Origin: Pontibacter beigongshangensis
Lineage (GTDB): Bacteria; Bacteroidota; Bacteroidia; Cytophagales; Hymenobacteraceae
Assembly (NCBI RefSeq): GCF_014332515.1
Contig: NZ_VFSD01000002.1
Location: forward strand, 124,001 to 188,000
Direction: 5' to 3'
DNA: 64,000 bases
Positions 43,061 through 51,964 of this stretch are shown here, one piece after another. Both the position numbers and the translations under genes were made by a program. Within the stretch, counting starts at the first letter, position 1. Every line of letters begins with the position of its first letter. The notes under the pieces were generated by a model. It did no database searches and was not told the origin of the DNA. It was given only the letters and a program-made list of their open reading frames with translations.

Positions 43061-43906
43061 TCACCTTGGCTCAAAAGTGTTCAGGTTGGAGTAGCCGGTT
43101 TCGCGGAGGCGCTGGCTCAGGGCTTCGTACAAAATAATGCCCGTTGCTACCGATACGTTGAGGGAACCAATCTGGCCAAGCAGCGGAATGCGGAGCTTGG
43201 CATCGGCTCGCTTCAGGTACTCCGGCGATATGCCGTCTTCCTCACTGCCCATGATAATGGCGGTAGGCACCGTAAAGTCTACCTGGCTGTCGGGCAGCAT
43301 CAGGTCTGTTTTTTCGGTACAGGCTACTATTTGTATGCCTGAGTTCTTCAGGTACTCGATGGCGTCTTTCAGGTTGGGCTCGCGGCAGATAGGCACCAGG
43401 TGCAAAGCGCCCGCCGATGTTTTAATGGCGTCGGCATTTGCCTGCGCTCCGCCACGACTTGGGATTACGATGGCATCTACGCCCATACATTCGGCGTTCC
43501 GGGCAATGGAGCCGAAATTTCGCACGTCCGTAATACGGTCCAGGATGAGCAGGAGCGGGTTCTTGCCTTTTTCATACAAGGAAGTCACGATTTCGGCCAA
43601 AGGCAGATACGTGATGGCAGAAATATAGGCAACCGCACCCTGGTGGTTTTTGCGGGTAAGCTTGTTGAGCTTCTCGATAGGCACCATGGCTACCGGCACA
43701 TCCGCTTTTTTGGCCAGTTCCAGCATTTCATCCGTCATCGGGTTTCTGGCGCTTTTCTGAAGAAAGATCTTCTCCATTACTTTACCCGCAAGCATGGCCT
43801 CGATGATCGGCCTCAGGCCAAAGATCATTTCCATTTTGTCTTCCTTCGGTGCTCTGGGGCTACCGTACCGGGGGTTTACATATTCTCTGTTATTCCTGCT
43901 CTCCAT
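43061..43906 (-). CDS. rlmB: 23S rRNA 2'-O-methyltransferase, RlmB/TrmH family
   Basis: 281-residue SPOUT methyltransferase of TrmH group 3 that methylates the 2'-OH of a guanosine in 23S rRNA (G2251 in E. coli). The N-terminal substrate domain (about 25-100) has IFGLRPIIEAMLAGK; the knotted SAM domain shows LDRITDVRNFGSIARNAE, IMGSEEDGIS and IPLLGQIGSLNVSVATGI. The N-terminus of about 20 polar residues is an extension typical of the phylum. Its start overlaps the end of the GWxTD gene by 31 bases. Confidence 0.93.
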   Translation of the reverse strand: MESRNNREYVNPRYGSPRAPKEDKMEMIFGLRPIIEAMLAGKVMEKIFLQKSARNPMTDEMLELAKKADVPVAMVPIEKLNKLTRKNHQGAVAYISAITYLPLAEIVTSLYEKGKNPLLLILDRITDVRNFGSIARNAECMGVDAIVIPSRGGAQANADAIKTSAGALHLVPICREPNLKDAIEYLKNSGIQIVACTEKTDLMLPDSQVDFTVPTAIIMGSEEDGISPEYLKRADAKLRIPLLGQIGSLNVSVATGIILYEALSQRLRETGYSNLNTFEPR

Positions 43907-45135
43907 TTTGAAACTGTGCTGTACCAGTTCTCCTCGTATTCGCGGCGCCGTATCAGCTCGTAGTAATTGTTGGTAAAGTTATTCTCTTTTTTGTTAAAAA
44001 CGAACTTAATATAAGGCATAGAGGCCGACTCCCGGTAAATCCAGGCTTCGGTGGTGCCCACCCGGCTCACGTTGCTTGGCCTGCCATAGATAATATAAAC
44101 CATGCCACGGTCGCTGGCCCAGCCCTCTTTATGGGAGGTAAAGCGTCTGTTCGCCTCTTCTACCCGCGTATAAAACGTCCGGATCAGTTGGCGGGCATTC
44201 TCCTTGTCGCGTGCCACCTTCAGCCAGAAATCGTCGATGGCGGCCTTCGGATCTTTCGATTTCATGATCACTTCCCGCTCTTCCGAGGTGGTGAGGTAAA
44301 TAAGCGGGGGCAGCATCTCTTTGGCCATGGTTATCTGCGGAAAGGTACCCTGCCGCACCAGCAGCCCCACAGAGGCGCCTCCTCTACCCGAGATCAGGTA
44401 AAGGCCGGGGTTCTGGAACCGTATGGTGTCGCCAACACTGTAGGCAGTTGTATCGACAGGCTGTATAGCGCTAATCGGTGGTGGTTGCCGGGTAGACATG
44501 GGCGGCAAAGCCGGCATAAGGGCATTGCTATACGATTGCACCTGCAAAGTGCTGTCGGAGCCGTAGTAACTTGCCAGCACCGCCTCCCCTGTTTTTACAT
44601 AAGATCGGAACAAAGGCGCGCCGGTTTCTTTTTCCAGCAGCATAAAATCTTTGTGCAGCAGGTCGGGCTGCAAAGGCAAAGTATAAAAAGACGAGACATG
44701 TCCCTGCGAACCTGCCTTCTGCCAGAGGCGCATCTGCAGTATGTTGGGGGCAGTTACCAGTTGGCGGGGCACTTTAAGCCGGAGCAGCAGGCTGCCATCC
44801 GGGTTCGCTCGCTGCTGCCCCGTAACCTGTACCGAATCGCGGAGCAGCACGGCATCCCGTTCGGTAGCGCCAGGCCTTACCGTGTACTCAAACCGGGTGG
44901 CGATGCGCTGCACATTCAGCACCTGGTGGGCATCATTAAACTTTACATACAGGTAGAGTGTGTCCTGGGCCGTATAGTGATCGTATTGCATGGCCACATG
45001 CGGAGCCACGTTTCTGGTAGCCGACGATGCCCGCATAGGCGCGCTGTTTCCCGACATCTGCCCCATGGGTATGTTAGACCCGCACGAAGCCAGCAGCAAG
45101 CAAGTCAGAAAGGAAAGTAAGGTTCCTATTTTCAT
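43876..45135 (-). CDS. GWxTD domain lipoprotein
   Basis: 419 residues, a lipoprotein: MKIGTLLSFLTCLLLASC with lipobox Cys18. The C-terminal 130 residues are the GWxTD domain, here EGWASDRGMVYIIYGRPSNV with WIYRE after it. The function of this Bacteroidota/Acidobacteriota domain is not established. Start chosen at ATG 45135; a TTG three codons upstream is also open. The stop region overlaps the rlmB start, suggesting translational coupling. Confidence 0.88.
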   Translation of the reverse strand: MKIGTLLSFLTCLLLASCGSNIPMGQMSGNSAPMRASSATRNVAPHVAMQYDHYTAQDTLYLYVKFNDAHQVLNVQRIATRFEYTVRPGATERDAVLLRDSVQVTGQQRANPDGSLLLRLKVPRQLVTAPNILQMRLWQKAGSQGHVSSFYTLPLQPDLLHKDFMLLEKETGAPLFRSYVKTGEAVLASYYGSDSTLQVQSYSNALMPALPPMSTRQPPPISAIQPVDTTAYSVGDTIRFQNPGLYLISGRGGASVGLLVRQGTFPQITMAKEMLPPLIYLTTSEEREVIMKSKDPKAAIDDFWLKVARDKENARQLIRTFYTRVEEANRRFTSHKEGWASDRGMVYIIYGRPSNVSRVGTTEAWIYRESASMPYIKFVFNKKENNFTNNYYELIRRREYEENWYSTVSKWRAGITENM

Positions 45136-45168
45136 CAAAACCAAGTTATAAATACAACCCTTAAAATC

Positions 45169-45201
45169 AAAGAGCCAGCTATTAGATAGTCTGGCTCTTT
45201 T
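45169..45201 (-). terminator. Terminator of the DUF2723 gene
   Basis: Stem AAAGAGCCAG / CTGGCTCTTT, 23 bases after the DUF2723 stop; the T-run on the minus strand is interrupted, so efficiency may be moderate. Confidence 0.75.
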
Positions 45202-45223
45202 ACTCTTTTATGCACTACTTTGT

Positions 45224-48181
45224 TTAACGGCGCATGCGCTGCAGGTATTGCATAAAGGTTTCCTGCAGCTGCATAGCCCTGTCCTGCATTCCCATTTCCT
45301 GCGCGGCCGCTATGGTTTGCTGCATCATGAGCATATTGGTCTGGATTTCCATCTCAAACAAAGACCCTTTCTCAAAATAATAATCCAGGTTCTCCTGCGA
45401 TGATTTCACAATTCCTTCCATTAAGGCTGTGGCACGTTCCTCCTCGCCAAGCTCGGCCAGCAACGGAATAAAGTTTGGCGTATAATAGTCGTATGGCACG
45501 GTTTCGAACGGAAGCACGGTAAAGCAGTGGTCTATCACTTCTTTTGCGCGCACGTTGTCTCCGTCAGCAAGATAAGCTTCGGCCAGTTTGGCAAACTTGT
45601 CGCGGGCATTGGCGGTGAACCGGTAGTAGTTGTCGTCGTAGTAGATATCTGCCCTGTCGAAGTTCCTGAAGCTGTACTTCTTCATCATGTTCTCGTACAT
45701 CACCTCCTTGTGTATGTTGCTGATTTCTTCATCCTGAGAGAACCTAACCGGCACAATGCGCTGCGCCAGCCCCTCCAGCTGAAAGTACTCCGAGAGCCCC
45801 ATAAAATCGGCGCTGTTTACGGTAGTGGAGAAATAAATAGGCCGCTCCCAGTTTGCATTCGCCAGCAGGTCGAGGATGATCAGGTGCTTCTTCTCGAGCA
45901 GCGACTGGCTCACCTGCCACTGCATCCGGTCGGTTATCATTTGCTGCTTTTCCTCCGGTACAAACCCTAACTGCTGTACATGGGCTTTATCCACGTTCAG
46001 GAAGAAGTTTTTGGTCGGGAACGTGAGCAGTGTGGTGCCGGAGCCATACTGCGCCTGCAGGGCAGGGTGGTTCTGTTTTACGAGGCTGATGAACTGCTTC
46101 AGGTCGATACCGGCTGCCACTTGTGGCTTCTCGGCGTAAGGGAGGTAGTCGTTGGTGCCTTGCTGGTAGTTCTCTTTTTCGAGTATCACCGGCCATGGGT
46201 CCGATTCGTAGGCCTGACGCTTCATCTGGTCTATGTACCAGTCGGTGTTCAGGTAGCTCAGTACGGCCACACGCACATCGGTTCTGTAGCCTTCCACTTC
46301 CTGCGCATACCATAGCGGGAACGTATCGTTGTCGCCGTTGGTGAACAGGATGGCATTGGGGGCACAGGAGTCGAGCAGGTTCTTGGCCGAGTCTACGGAG
46401 TGGTAGCGGTCAGAGCGGTCGTGATCGTCCCAGCCCTCAGCAGCCAGAATGACAGGTGCCGCCAGACAAACAGCTGTAGCCACACCAGCTCTGGCAGTAT
46501 GGTTCCGGAGCACAGTGCGGAGTAGGTCTGCCAGCCCCAGCACGCCCAGGCCTATCCAGATGGAGAAGGCATAGAACGAACCGGCAAAGGTATAGTCCCG
46601 CTCCCTCGGCTCGAGGGGCGGCTGGTTCAGGTACAGGGCAATGGCTATGCCGGTAAAGAAGAACAGCAAGCCCACCACAAATGCATCCTGCTCTTTTTTC
46701 CGGATCTGGTAGATGAGCCCTAAAATGCCCACCAGCAGCGGAAGCATATAAAACGCGTTCCTGGCTTTGTTGTTTGCCACTTTGGCCGGCAGGTCGCCGG
46801 TATTTTTGTTAAACCAAAGCACCCCCGAATTCTGCACATCGCCCTCACGGCCTATAAAATTCCAGCCGAAGTAGCGCCAGTACATATGCCCGAGCTGGTA
46901 CCGGAACAGGAAGCTCATATTCTGCCCGAAGGTTGGCATTTGCCCCTCCCGTATATTTACCCATTTCTTATACTCTTCCAGGTCCTGCTTTTTATCGCTG
47001 TAGATGCGCGGAAGAATAGTTTTGTCTTTACTGTCGTACACATAAGAGAGCTTCCGACCGGTTGTCACATATTTATCTTTGCCTTTTACGTAGCGGGGAG
47101 CCCCCTCCTCCTGGTCTACCGGCTGGGCATTGTACTGCGGGCCGTAGAGCAACGGACGGTCGCCGTACTGCTCCCGCTTCAGGTAGGCCACAAAGCTCAT
47201 GATATCTTCCGGGTCATTCTCATCGATAGTGGGATCATAGCCGGACCTGATCGGGATGATCATGTAGGAAGAGTAGCCGATCAGGATAAAGGTAAAGCAA
47301 AGGATGGCGGTATTTAGCATTCTGTTGCCCTTAAGGATGGAGTAACGGATACCCCAGATGATGCCTCCTACTAGCAAAGCAACAAACACGATAATGCCGG
47401 AGCCGAAGGGCAGGCCAAGCGAATTGACAAAGAACACCTCCACGTTTCCGGCCAGCGACGGCAGCCCCGGAATAACTCCCCACAGAATGGCCACTACAAT
47501 AACGGCGCTTATCAGAAAGGCTGCTACACCGCCCCAGAAAGTTGGCTTGTAAAGACGGAAATAATAAATAAAGGCAAGGGCCGGAATAGTGACCAGGTTC
47601 AGTAAGTGAGCGCCAATAGACAGGCCTACGAGGTAGGCAATCAGGATCAGCCATTTATCAGAGAGTGACTGGCCAACTTTGCTTTCCCAGCGGAGCATTG
47701 CCCAGAAAACGATGGCGGTAAAGAAAGACGACATGGCATACACCTCGGCCTCCACCGCCGAGAACCAGGCCGAATCTGTGAACGTATAGGCAAGCGCTCC
47801 TACGGCACCACTGCCCATTATCAGCAGGATGTTGCCGGTGCCTACCACAGGCTCCCCTTCTTTAAACATAATTCTGCGGGCCAGAATAGTGATAGACCAG
47901 AAGAGGAAAAGAACGGTTAAAGAGCTGCAAAGGGCTGAAAGCAGGTTTACCCACCAGGCCACCTGGCTCACATCGCTGGCAAACATCGAGAAGATCCGGC
48001 CTACCAGAAGATAAAACGGCGCCCCGGGCGGGTGCGGTACCAGTAATTTGTACGAGCAGGCAATAAACTCACCCGCATCCCAATAACTTGCTGTTGGTTC
48101 CAGCGTCAAAACATAAACTGTAGTCGCAATTAAACACACGACCCAGCCAACCAGGTTGTTTATCTTCCGATAATCCGTCAT
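45224..48181 (-). CDS. DUF2723 polytopic membrane protein
   Basis: 985 residues. The N-terminal half has about a dozen hydrophobic segments and the family opening LEPTASYWDAGEFIACSYKL followed by VPHPPGAPFYLLVGRIFSM. That first-loop Asp-Ala-Gly-Glu arrangement resembles GT-C/PMT-type glycosyltransferases. The C-terminal 400 residues are soluble, with NGDNDTFPLWYAQEVEGYRTD and a tetratricopeptide-like end. DUF2723 proteins are suspected to glycosylate exported proteins or lipids, which is inference here. Terminators lie on both sides, so it is monocistronic. Confidence 0.9.
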   Translation of the reverse strand: MTDYRKINNLVGWVVCLIATTVYVLTLEPTASYWDAGEFIACSYKLLVPHPPGAPFYLLVGRIFSMFASDVSQVAWWVNLLSALCSSLTVLFLFWSITILARRIMFKEGEPVVGTGNILLIMGSGAVGALAYTFTDSAWFSAVEAEVYAMSSFFTAIVFWAMLRWESKVGQSLSDKWLILIAYLVGLSIGAHLLNLVTIPALAFIYYFRLYKPTFWGGVAAFLISAVIVVAILWGVIPGLPSLAGNVEVFFVNSLGLPFGSGIIVFVALLVGGIIWGIRYSILKGNRMLNTAILCFTFILIGYSSYMIIPIRSGYDPTIDENDPEDIMSFVAYLKREQYGDRPLLYGPQYNAQPVDQEEGAPRYVKGKDKYVTTGRKLSYVYDSKDKTILPRIYSDKKQDLEEYKKWVNIREGQMPTFGQNMSFLFRYQLGHMYWRYFGWNFIGREGDVQNSGVLWFNKNTGDLPAKVANNKARNAFYMLPLLVGILGLIYQIRKKEQDAFVVGLLFFFTGIAIALYLNQPPLEPRERDYTFAGSFYAFSIWIGLGVLGLADLLRTVLRNHTARAGVATAVCLAAPVILAAEGWDDHDRSDRYHSVDSAKNLLDSCAPNAILFTNGDNDTFPLWYAQEVEGYRTDVRVAVLSYLNTDWYIDQMKRQAYESDPWPVILEKENYQQGTNDYLPYAEKPQVAAGIDLKQFISLVKQNHPALQAQYGSGTTLLTFPTKNFFLNVDKAHVQQLGFVPEEKQQMITDRMQWQVSQSLLEKKHLIILDLLANANWERPIYFSTTVNSADFMGLSEYFQLEGLAQRIVPVRFSQDEEISNIHKEVMYENMMKKYSFRNFDRADIYYDDNYYRFTANARDKFAKLAEAYLADGDNVRAKEVIDHCFTVLPFETVPYDYYTPNFIPLLAELGEEERATALMEGIVKSSQENLDYYFEKGSLFEMEIQTNMLMMQQTIAAAQEMGMQDRAMQLQETFMQYLQRMRR

Positions 48182-48253
48182 AACTAGATTTGAATTCAGC
48201 CCCGAAAATAAGAAATAAAGCTAAGCGCCCACGCACTTTTGTAAATTTATATG

Positions 48254-48285
48254 AAAAAAGCCGACCTTATGGGCCGGCTTTTTTT
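48254..48285 (-). terminator. Terminator
   Basis: Stem AAAAAAGCCG / CGGCTTTTTT 22 bases after the T9SS cargo gene stop; ends in six T on the minus strand. Confidence 0.88.
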
Positions 48286-48306
48286 GTAACGAAACGTACA
48301 GTACGT

Positions 48307-48921
48307 TTATTTTTGAAGGATCAGGCGCTTTGTCTCCACCATCTTATCGTTTACCAGGAGGCTGTAAAAATACACCCCAGCCGGCAGGCTCGACATATCC
48401 ACGTCCACATCGAGGGTAGAAAGTTCCTTTACAGCCACCACTTTACCTATCGTGTTCGAAATCTTGATTTTATAGTGTTGATTATCATTGCCAACCTGTG
48501 TCAGCGACAGGCGGGTAATGCCTCTTGACGGGTTCGGGTAGGCGTTGATAGAGGGCATCACCTTCTGCTCTGGACCTGCCATAAGGCTGGCCAACGTAAC
48601 CGTTGCATAAAAGCTTTTGTTAGATTTGGAGGGCTCATAGGCATGAAAAGCAGAACTTACTGCCGAGGCATAGATTTTGGAGCAGGTATGGCTGTTGTCT
48701 TTAACAACGAAGGTAGGCCGTGCGTTTTGTGCCGACACGTTCAGGGCACTCTGCCTTTCTGTCACTTGTTTCCAGTCGGAGGCAGAACCTTTGTAGATGG
48801 GGGAAATACCTTCCTTATTGGCATCTCTCAGGTAGCCGCCTGCATTTACAGCAAAGCCGGCTAGCTGCGATCCCAGCACCGCCACTACAAAAAATAATTT
48901 AGTAAAAGTCTTCATCTTCAT
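48307..48921 (-). CDS. Small secreted protein with T9SS sorting domain
   Basis: 204 residues with a signal peptide (about 1-25) and a C-terminal type IX sorting domain from residue 125: INAYPNPSRGITRLSL, then GVYFYSLLVNDKMVETKR and terminal LILQK. The central part of about 90 residues is polar with no recognised fold. Probably exported to the cell surface. Transcribed alone. Confidence 0.82.
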   Translation of the reverse strand: MKMKTFTKLFFVVAVLGSQLAGFAVNAGGYLRDANKEGISPIYKGSASDWKQVTERQSALNVSAQNARPTFVVKDNSHTCSKIYASAVSSAFHAYEPSKSNKSFYATVTLASLMAGPEQKVMPSINAYPNPSRGITRLSLTQVGNDNQHYKIKISNTIGKVVAVKELSTLDVDVDMSSLPAGVYFYSLLVNDKMVETKRLILQK

Positions 48922-49469
48922 ATTCAGAGCCTCATCTTTGAGCTTTTAGCCACCGTTCGATCTAATCTATCAAAGATAGCTAAAATCATGGCAATTTAAA
49001 TGCTGTATTTTTAAATAGTTGCCAGCAAAAACCCAAACAATTGATAATTCCTTTTTTGTTCAGCCAAATCGCCGGCAAGAATTCAATAACAAGAATAATG
49101 CCTGTTATTATCCGGGTTCATGCATCACAAAAAAATAATATAGATTTTTAGCTATCCTATTTTTTGCCTGCTCTTCAAATAAGGCAATTATCACTACAAC
49201 TCCTCTCCCCGGCATCGGACTTTGCACCGCTCTGCAGATGCCGTCCCTTTCAGGCTCTCCTGCAGTTGTTCTTTGAGCGGCAATTGTAGCTGGGGAAAAA
49301 TCAAATTATTTGAATAAAAAAGGGCCTCCGGAGGCGTTACTACTGATTTAACACCGGCAGAGGAAAGATCAGATAGGATGTAGTGCTACTTGTACAGCCG
49401 AAGCCTGTTGGGTAGTAAAGGATAAGACTGCGCTTTGTAAGAGGAGTTCCTCTCTTCCTCTTACCTTCA
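48922..49469. other. 548-base intergenic region
   Basis: A/T-rich near the T9SS gene start, with PLR copy 25 at 49304. No gene, hairpin terminator or RNA was recognised in the remainder. Confidence 0.5.
49304..49335 (+). repeat. PLR repeat copy 25
   Basis: AATTATTTGAATA, AAAAAGGGCCTCCGGAGGC, no CTG run. In terminator sense it lies 135 bases after the META-like lipoprotein gene. The ATG has become ATA. Confidence 0.88.
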
Positions 49470-49913
49470 TCAATCCTTTTTAAAAATTAGCTTTTCATTG
49501 TTAGATTGCAGAATCAATTCTTTACTTTTTGTTACAGAGTATTGATTAACATTTGGCATAACTGAAAAGAATCTATTCCCCCACTCCGTGTCCTCGGCTA
49601 AAGTATATGCAAACTCCACTACCTGTATCCTATTTTCACCAAGATGTTTAAATTCACCTTTAACACCATTATTTGCAGTAGCCCCTTCAAACTTCTCAAG
49701 TTTTTCATCTTCAAATTTCATTACAATATCCTCAGATACTGGCCTATTTTTCGGCGGTTGCCCGTTCAGAAACTCCATTCTCTGCAAAATCCACCTTCCT
49801 GAGAGCTCAACAGGAATTTCTTCATCTTTAGGGTTAACTTCATCTATTTTCTTACATGACAAAGAAAATAGCATCACCAAAGAGTACAGGGTAAGAAGAA
49901 TACACTTTTTCAT
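49470..49913 (-). CDS. Small lipoprotein, META/lipocalin-like
   Basis: 147 residues; a lipoprotein signal with lipobox Cys20 (LFSLSCKK). The mature part begins LSGRWILQRMEFLNGQPP and ends ELILQSNNEKLIFKKD, strand patterns that resemble META (HslJ-like) or lipocalin-like domains; the assignment is weak. Its G+C content is lower than that of most neighbours and similar to the next gene upstream, which suggests the two arrived together. Confidence 0.65.
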   Translation of the reverse strand: MKKCILLTLYSLVMLFSLSCKKIDEVNPKDEEIPVELSGRWILQRMEFLNGQPPKNRPVSEDIVMKFEDEKLEKFEGATANNGVKGEFKHLGENRIQVVEFAYTLAEDTEWGNRFFSVMPNVNQYSVTKSKELILQSNNEKLIFKKD

Positions 49914-49994
49914 TTTTTATTTTTGTTGTTCCAATTGCCACTAACGAATCGGCTATGGTGCATTTAAATGCGTCATGAGTTTTGTTCACAACAT

Positions 49995-50594
49995 TTATTT
50001 TAACCTATAACCAATAGAGAATTGATAGGATTGGTTCTGGAAGCTTACCTTCTCCGTTGCTGGCGGTTGAGATTTATCGGGATTAATTACTGATGTTAAG
50101 CCATAGCTATACCTAAAGCTAATATAGACTTTTTCGCCAGCATGAAGATTGGCTCCTAAAGCATACCCCGCGTCAAACCTATTATATTGCTCCTTATTGT
50201 ATTTAGCTCCACGGTTGAGTAAGTATCCAAACTCAGGTCCGAATAATAGATCCATTCTTTTGAACAACTTCAAACCTGCCATGACGGGCAAATTCAAATA
50301 GTTTAGGTGGCTGTAAACTTTGGCACCTTCAGAAGTATTATTACTAATATAGCCCTTGTTTGAAAACAAGAGTTCTGGATTAACAGAGAATCTTTCGCTC
50401 ATGTTGTACTTACTGTAAAGCCCAACATGAAAGGCAGGTTTGTAGGGATAGCCCCATTTTTCGTAATACGGATCTTCTGAGTTTACATTAAGCCTTACCC
50501 AATTAAACCCACCCTTGATGCCATAGCTTGTTTGAGCAAAATTCTGATGAGCTAGCACTACGAATAGTACGAATAAAATAGCTTTTTTTATCAT
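49995..50594 (-). CDS. Outer-membrane beta-barrel protein (PorT-like)
   Basis: 199 residues with a signal peptide ending NFAQ (about residue 20) and the mature opening TSYGIKGGFNWVRLNV, typical of the eight-strand outer-membrane beta-barrel family common in Bacteroidota. Repeated alternating strands such as FHVGLYSKYNMSERFSVNPEL and a final YQFSIGYRLK with terminal aromatic/positive residues fit barrel insertion signals. Start at ATG 50594; a longer in-frame start lacks a signal. AT-rich like the gene below it. Confidence 0.82.
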   Translation of the reverse strand: MIKKAILFVLFVVLAHQNFAQTSYGIKGGFNWVRLNVNSEDPYYEKWGYPYKPAFHVGLYSKYNMSERFSVNPELLFSNKGYISNNTSEGAKVYSHLNYLNLPVMAGLKLFKRMDLLFGPEFGYLLNRGAKYNKEQYNRFDAGYALGANLHAGEKVYISFRYSYGLTSVINPDKSQPPATEKVSFQNQSYQFSIGYRLK

Positions 50595-50720
50595 TTTTAC
50601 AAGCTTATTGTTGGCAACTTGCAGATAATAGTAATAAACCTGCAGCAAATTATCGATTATGACAAGTAACCGCACCAACGAATTTACTAAATACAGGAAA
50701 TTCAATTTAAAGCACCAGCA

Positions 50721-51470
50721 TTAGATCACAAAACCAATCTCCTGAAACGCAAAAAACCGCAGTTCCTGCTCAATTTCCACTGCCAGCCTGCCTTCTTCGT
50801 CTACGCCTTGTATCTGCCCCGGCACCTGCTGGCCCTGCACCAGAAAAGAGTGTTTTTCCTGGTAGCGGTACAGCACCTGCAGGTAGTCGAACTTGAGCTT
50901 GGCCAGCTTGCCGGCACGCAGCTCCAGGTAGCGCTTCTCCAGGTGTTCCAGCATGCGGCACACCACACTATCCAGGTCAAGCTCACGTTGTAAGGCCGAA
51001 GCGAGCGAGGTGGCGACCGGCGAGGAGAAAGTAGTTTGATTCACATTTAAACCAATTCCGGCAATGCTATGTTGTAATATCTGACTACTTATGGTGTTTT
51101 CTATTAAAATCCCGCCTAACTTTCTATCTTCAACATACAGGTCGTTGGGCCACTTTAGCTGGGCCTGCGACAGCCCCTGCTCGCGTACCAGGTCCAGCAC
51201 GGCAAGCGAAACGGCTATGTTGAGATAAAACTGCTGCCTGACCGGCAAAAAGGAAGGAAACAACACCACCGAAAGTGTCATGTTTTTTCCGGGACCTGCT
51301 TCCCAACTGTTGCCCCGCTGCCCGCGACCATTTGTTTGCCGGGAAGAGAGCACGACACAGCCCTCTGTGGCTTCATTTTTGTTGAGAAGCTTTTGGGCCT
51401 CTGTGTTAGTAGATTCACAAACCGGCAGGAAATATTGCTGCCGGCCCATAAACAGCGTATTAGGCACCAT
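50721..51470 (-). CDS. birA: Biotin-[acetyl-CoA-carboxylase] ligase
   Basis: 249-residue biotin protein ligase that attaches biotin to carboxylases. The biotinyl-AMP loop GRGQRGNSWEAGPGKNM and KWPNDLYVEDRKLGGILIEN are visible, followed by a C-terminal SH3-like domain. It lacks the N-terminal DNA-binding domain of repressor-type BirA, so it should be a monofunctional ligase. Divergent from rsfS, with 49 bases between the two start codons. Confidence 0.94.
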   Translation of the reverse strand: MVPNTLFMGRQQYFLPVCESTNTEAQKLLNKNEATEGCVVLSSRQTNGRGQRGNSWEAGPGKNMTLSVVLFPSFLPVRQQFYLNIAVSLAVLDLVREQGLSQAQLKWPNDLYVEDRKLGGILIENTISSQILQHSIAGIGLNVNQTTFSSPVATSLASALQRELDLDSVVCRMLEHLEKRYLELRAGKLAKLKFDYLQVLYRYQEKHSFLVQGQQVPGQIQGVDEEGRLAVEIEQELRFFAFQEIGFVI

Positions 51471-51519
51471 ATAGTAAGCAAAATTTTATACTTTTGTATT
51501 TCAAATTTAAGTAGCACAA

Positions 51520-51894
51520 ATGAAACAAACCAAGGTTGAGGTTAATTCAGACATATTGGCAGATATTGTCGTAAAAGGCATGCAGGAGAAGAAGGCAGCC
51601 GATATTGTCGTTATTAATCTTAAATCCCTCAAAAATGCTGTATCAGATTACTTTGTCATAGCATCCGCCAGCTCAGATACGCAACTAGATGCTATTGCAA
51701 GCTCTATAGAAGAAGTGGTATACAAGGCCACCCACCAGAACCCCTGGCAAACGGAGGGCCGCACCAACAAAGAGTGGATATTGCTGGATTATGTGGACGT
51801 GGTGGCACATGTATTCTTAAAAGACAAGCGGGAATTTTATGCACTGGAAGAACTTTGGGGCGATGCCCGCATAGAACATATTCAGCCTGCTTAG
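51520..51894 (+). CDS. rsfS: Ribosomal silencing factor RsfS
   Basis: 124-residue RsfS (DUF143/Iojap) protein that binds ribosomal protein L14 and blocks subunit joining. DYFVIASASSDTQLDAIASS, HQNPWQTEG and EWILLDYVDVVAHVFLKDKRE are the family signature. TACTTTTG (51489-51496), a full -7 match, lies 24 bases before the ATG, without an obvious -33 TTTG. First gene of a run with ftsH and three more. Confidence 0.95.
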   Translation: MKQTKVEVNSDILADIVVKGMQEKKAADIVVINLKSLKNAVSDYFVIASASSDTQLDAIASSIEEVVYKATHQNPWQTEGRTNKEWILLDYVDVVAHVFLKDKREFYALEELWGDARIEHIQPA

Positions 51895-51964
51895 TCTATT
51901 AATGCAGCCAGCTCAAAACAATTCGATCTGGCTGATGTTTTTAATTAACTGTAATTAAACATTC

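Noticed and set aside
44131..45120. Open frame antisense to the GWxTD gene
   Set aside because: Arg/His-rich shadow translation; the opposite strand has a lipoprotein signal and the GWxTD domain.
48190..48528. Plus-strand frame overlapping the T9SS cargo gene end and a terminator
   Set aside because: It crosses a clear terminator hairpin and overlaps the sorting domain on the other strand; no domain found.
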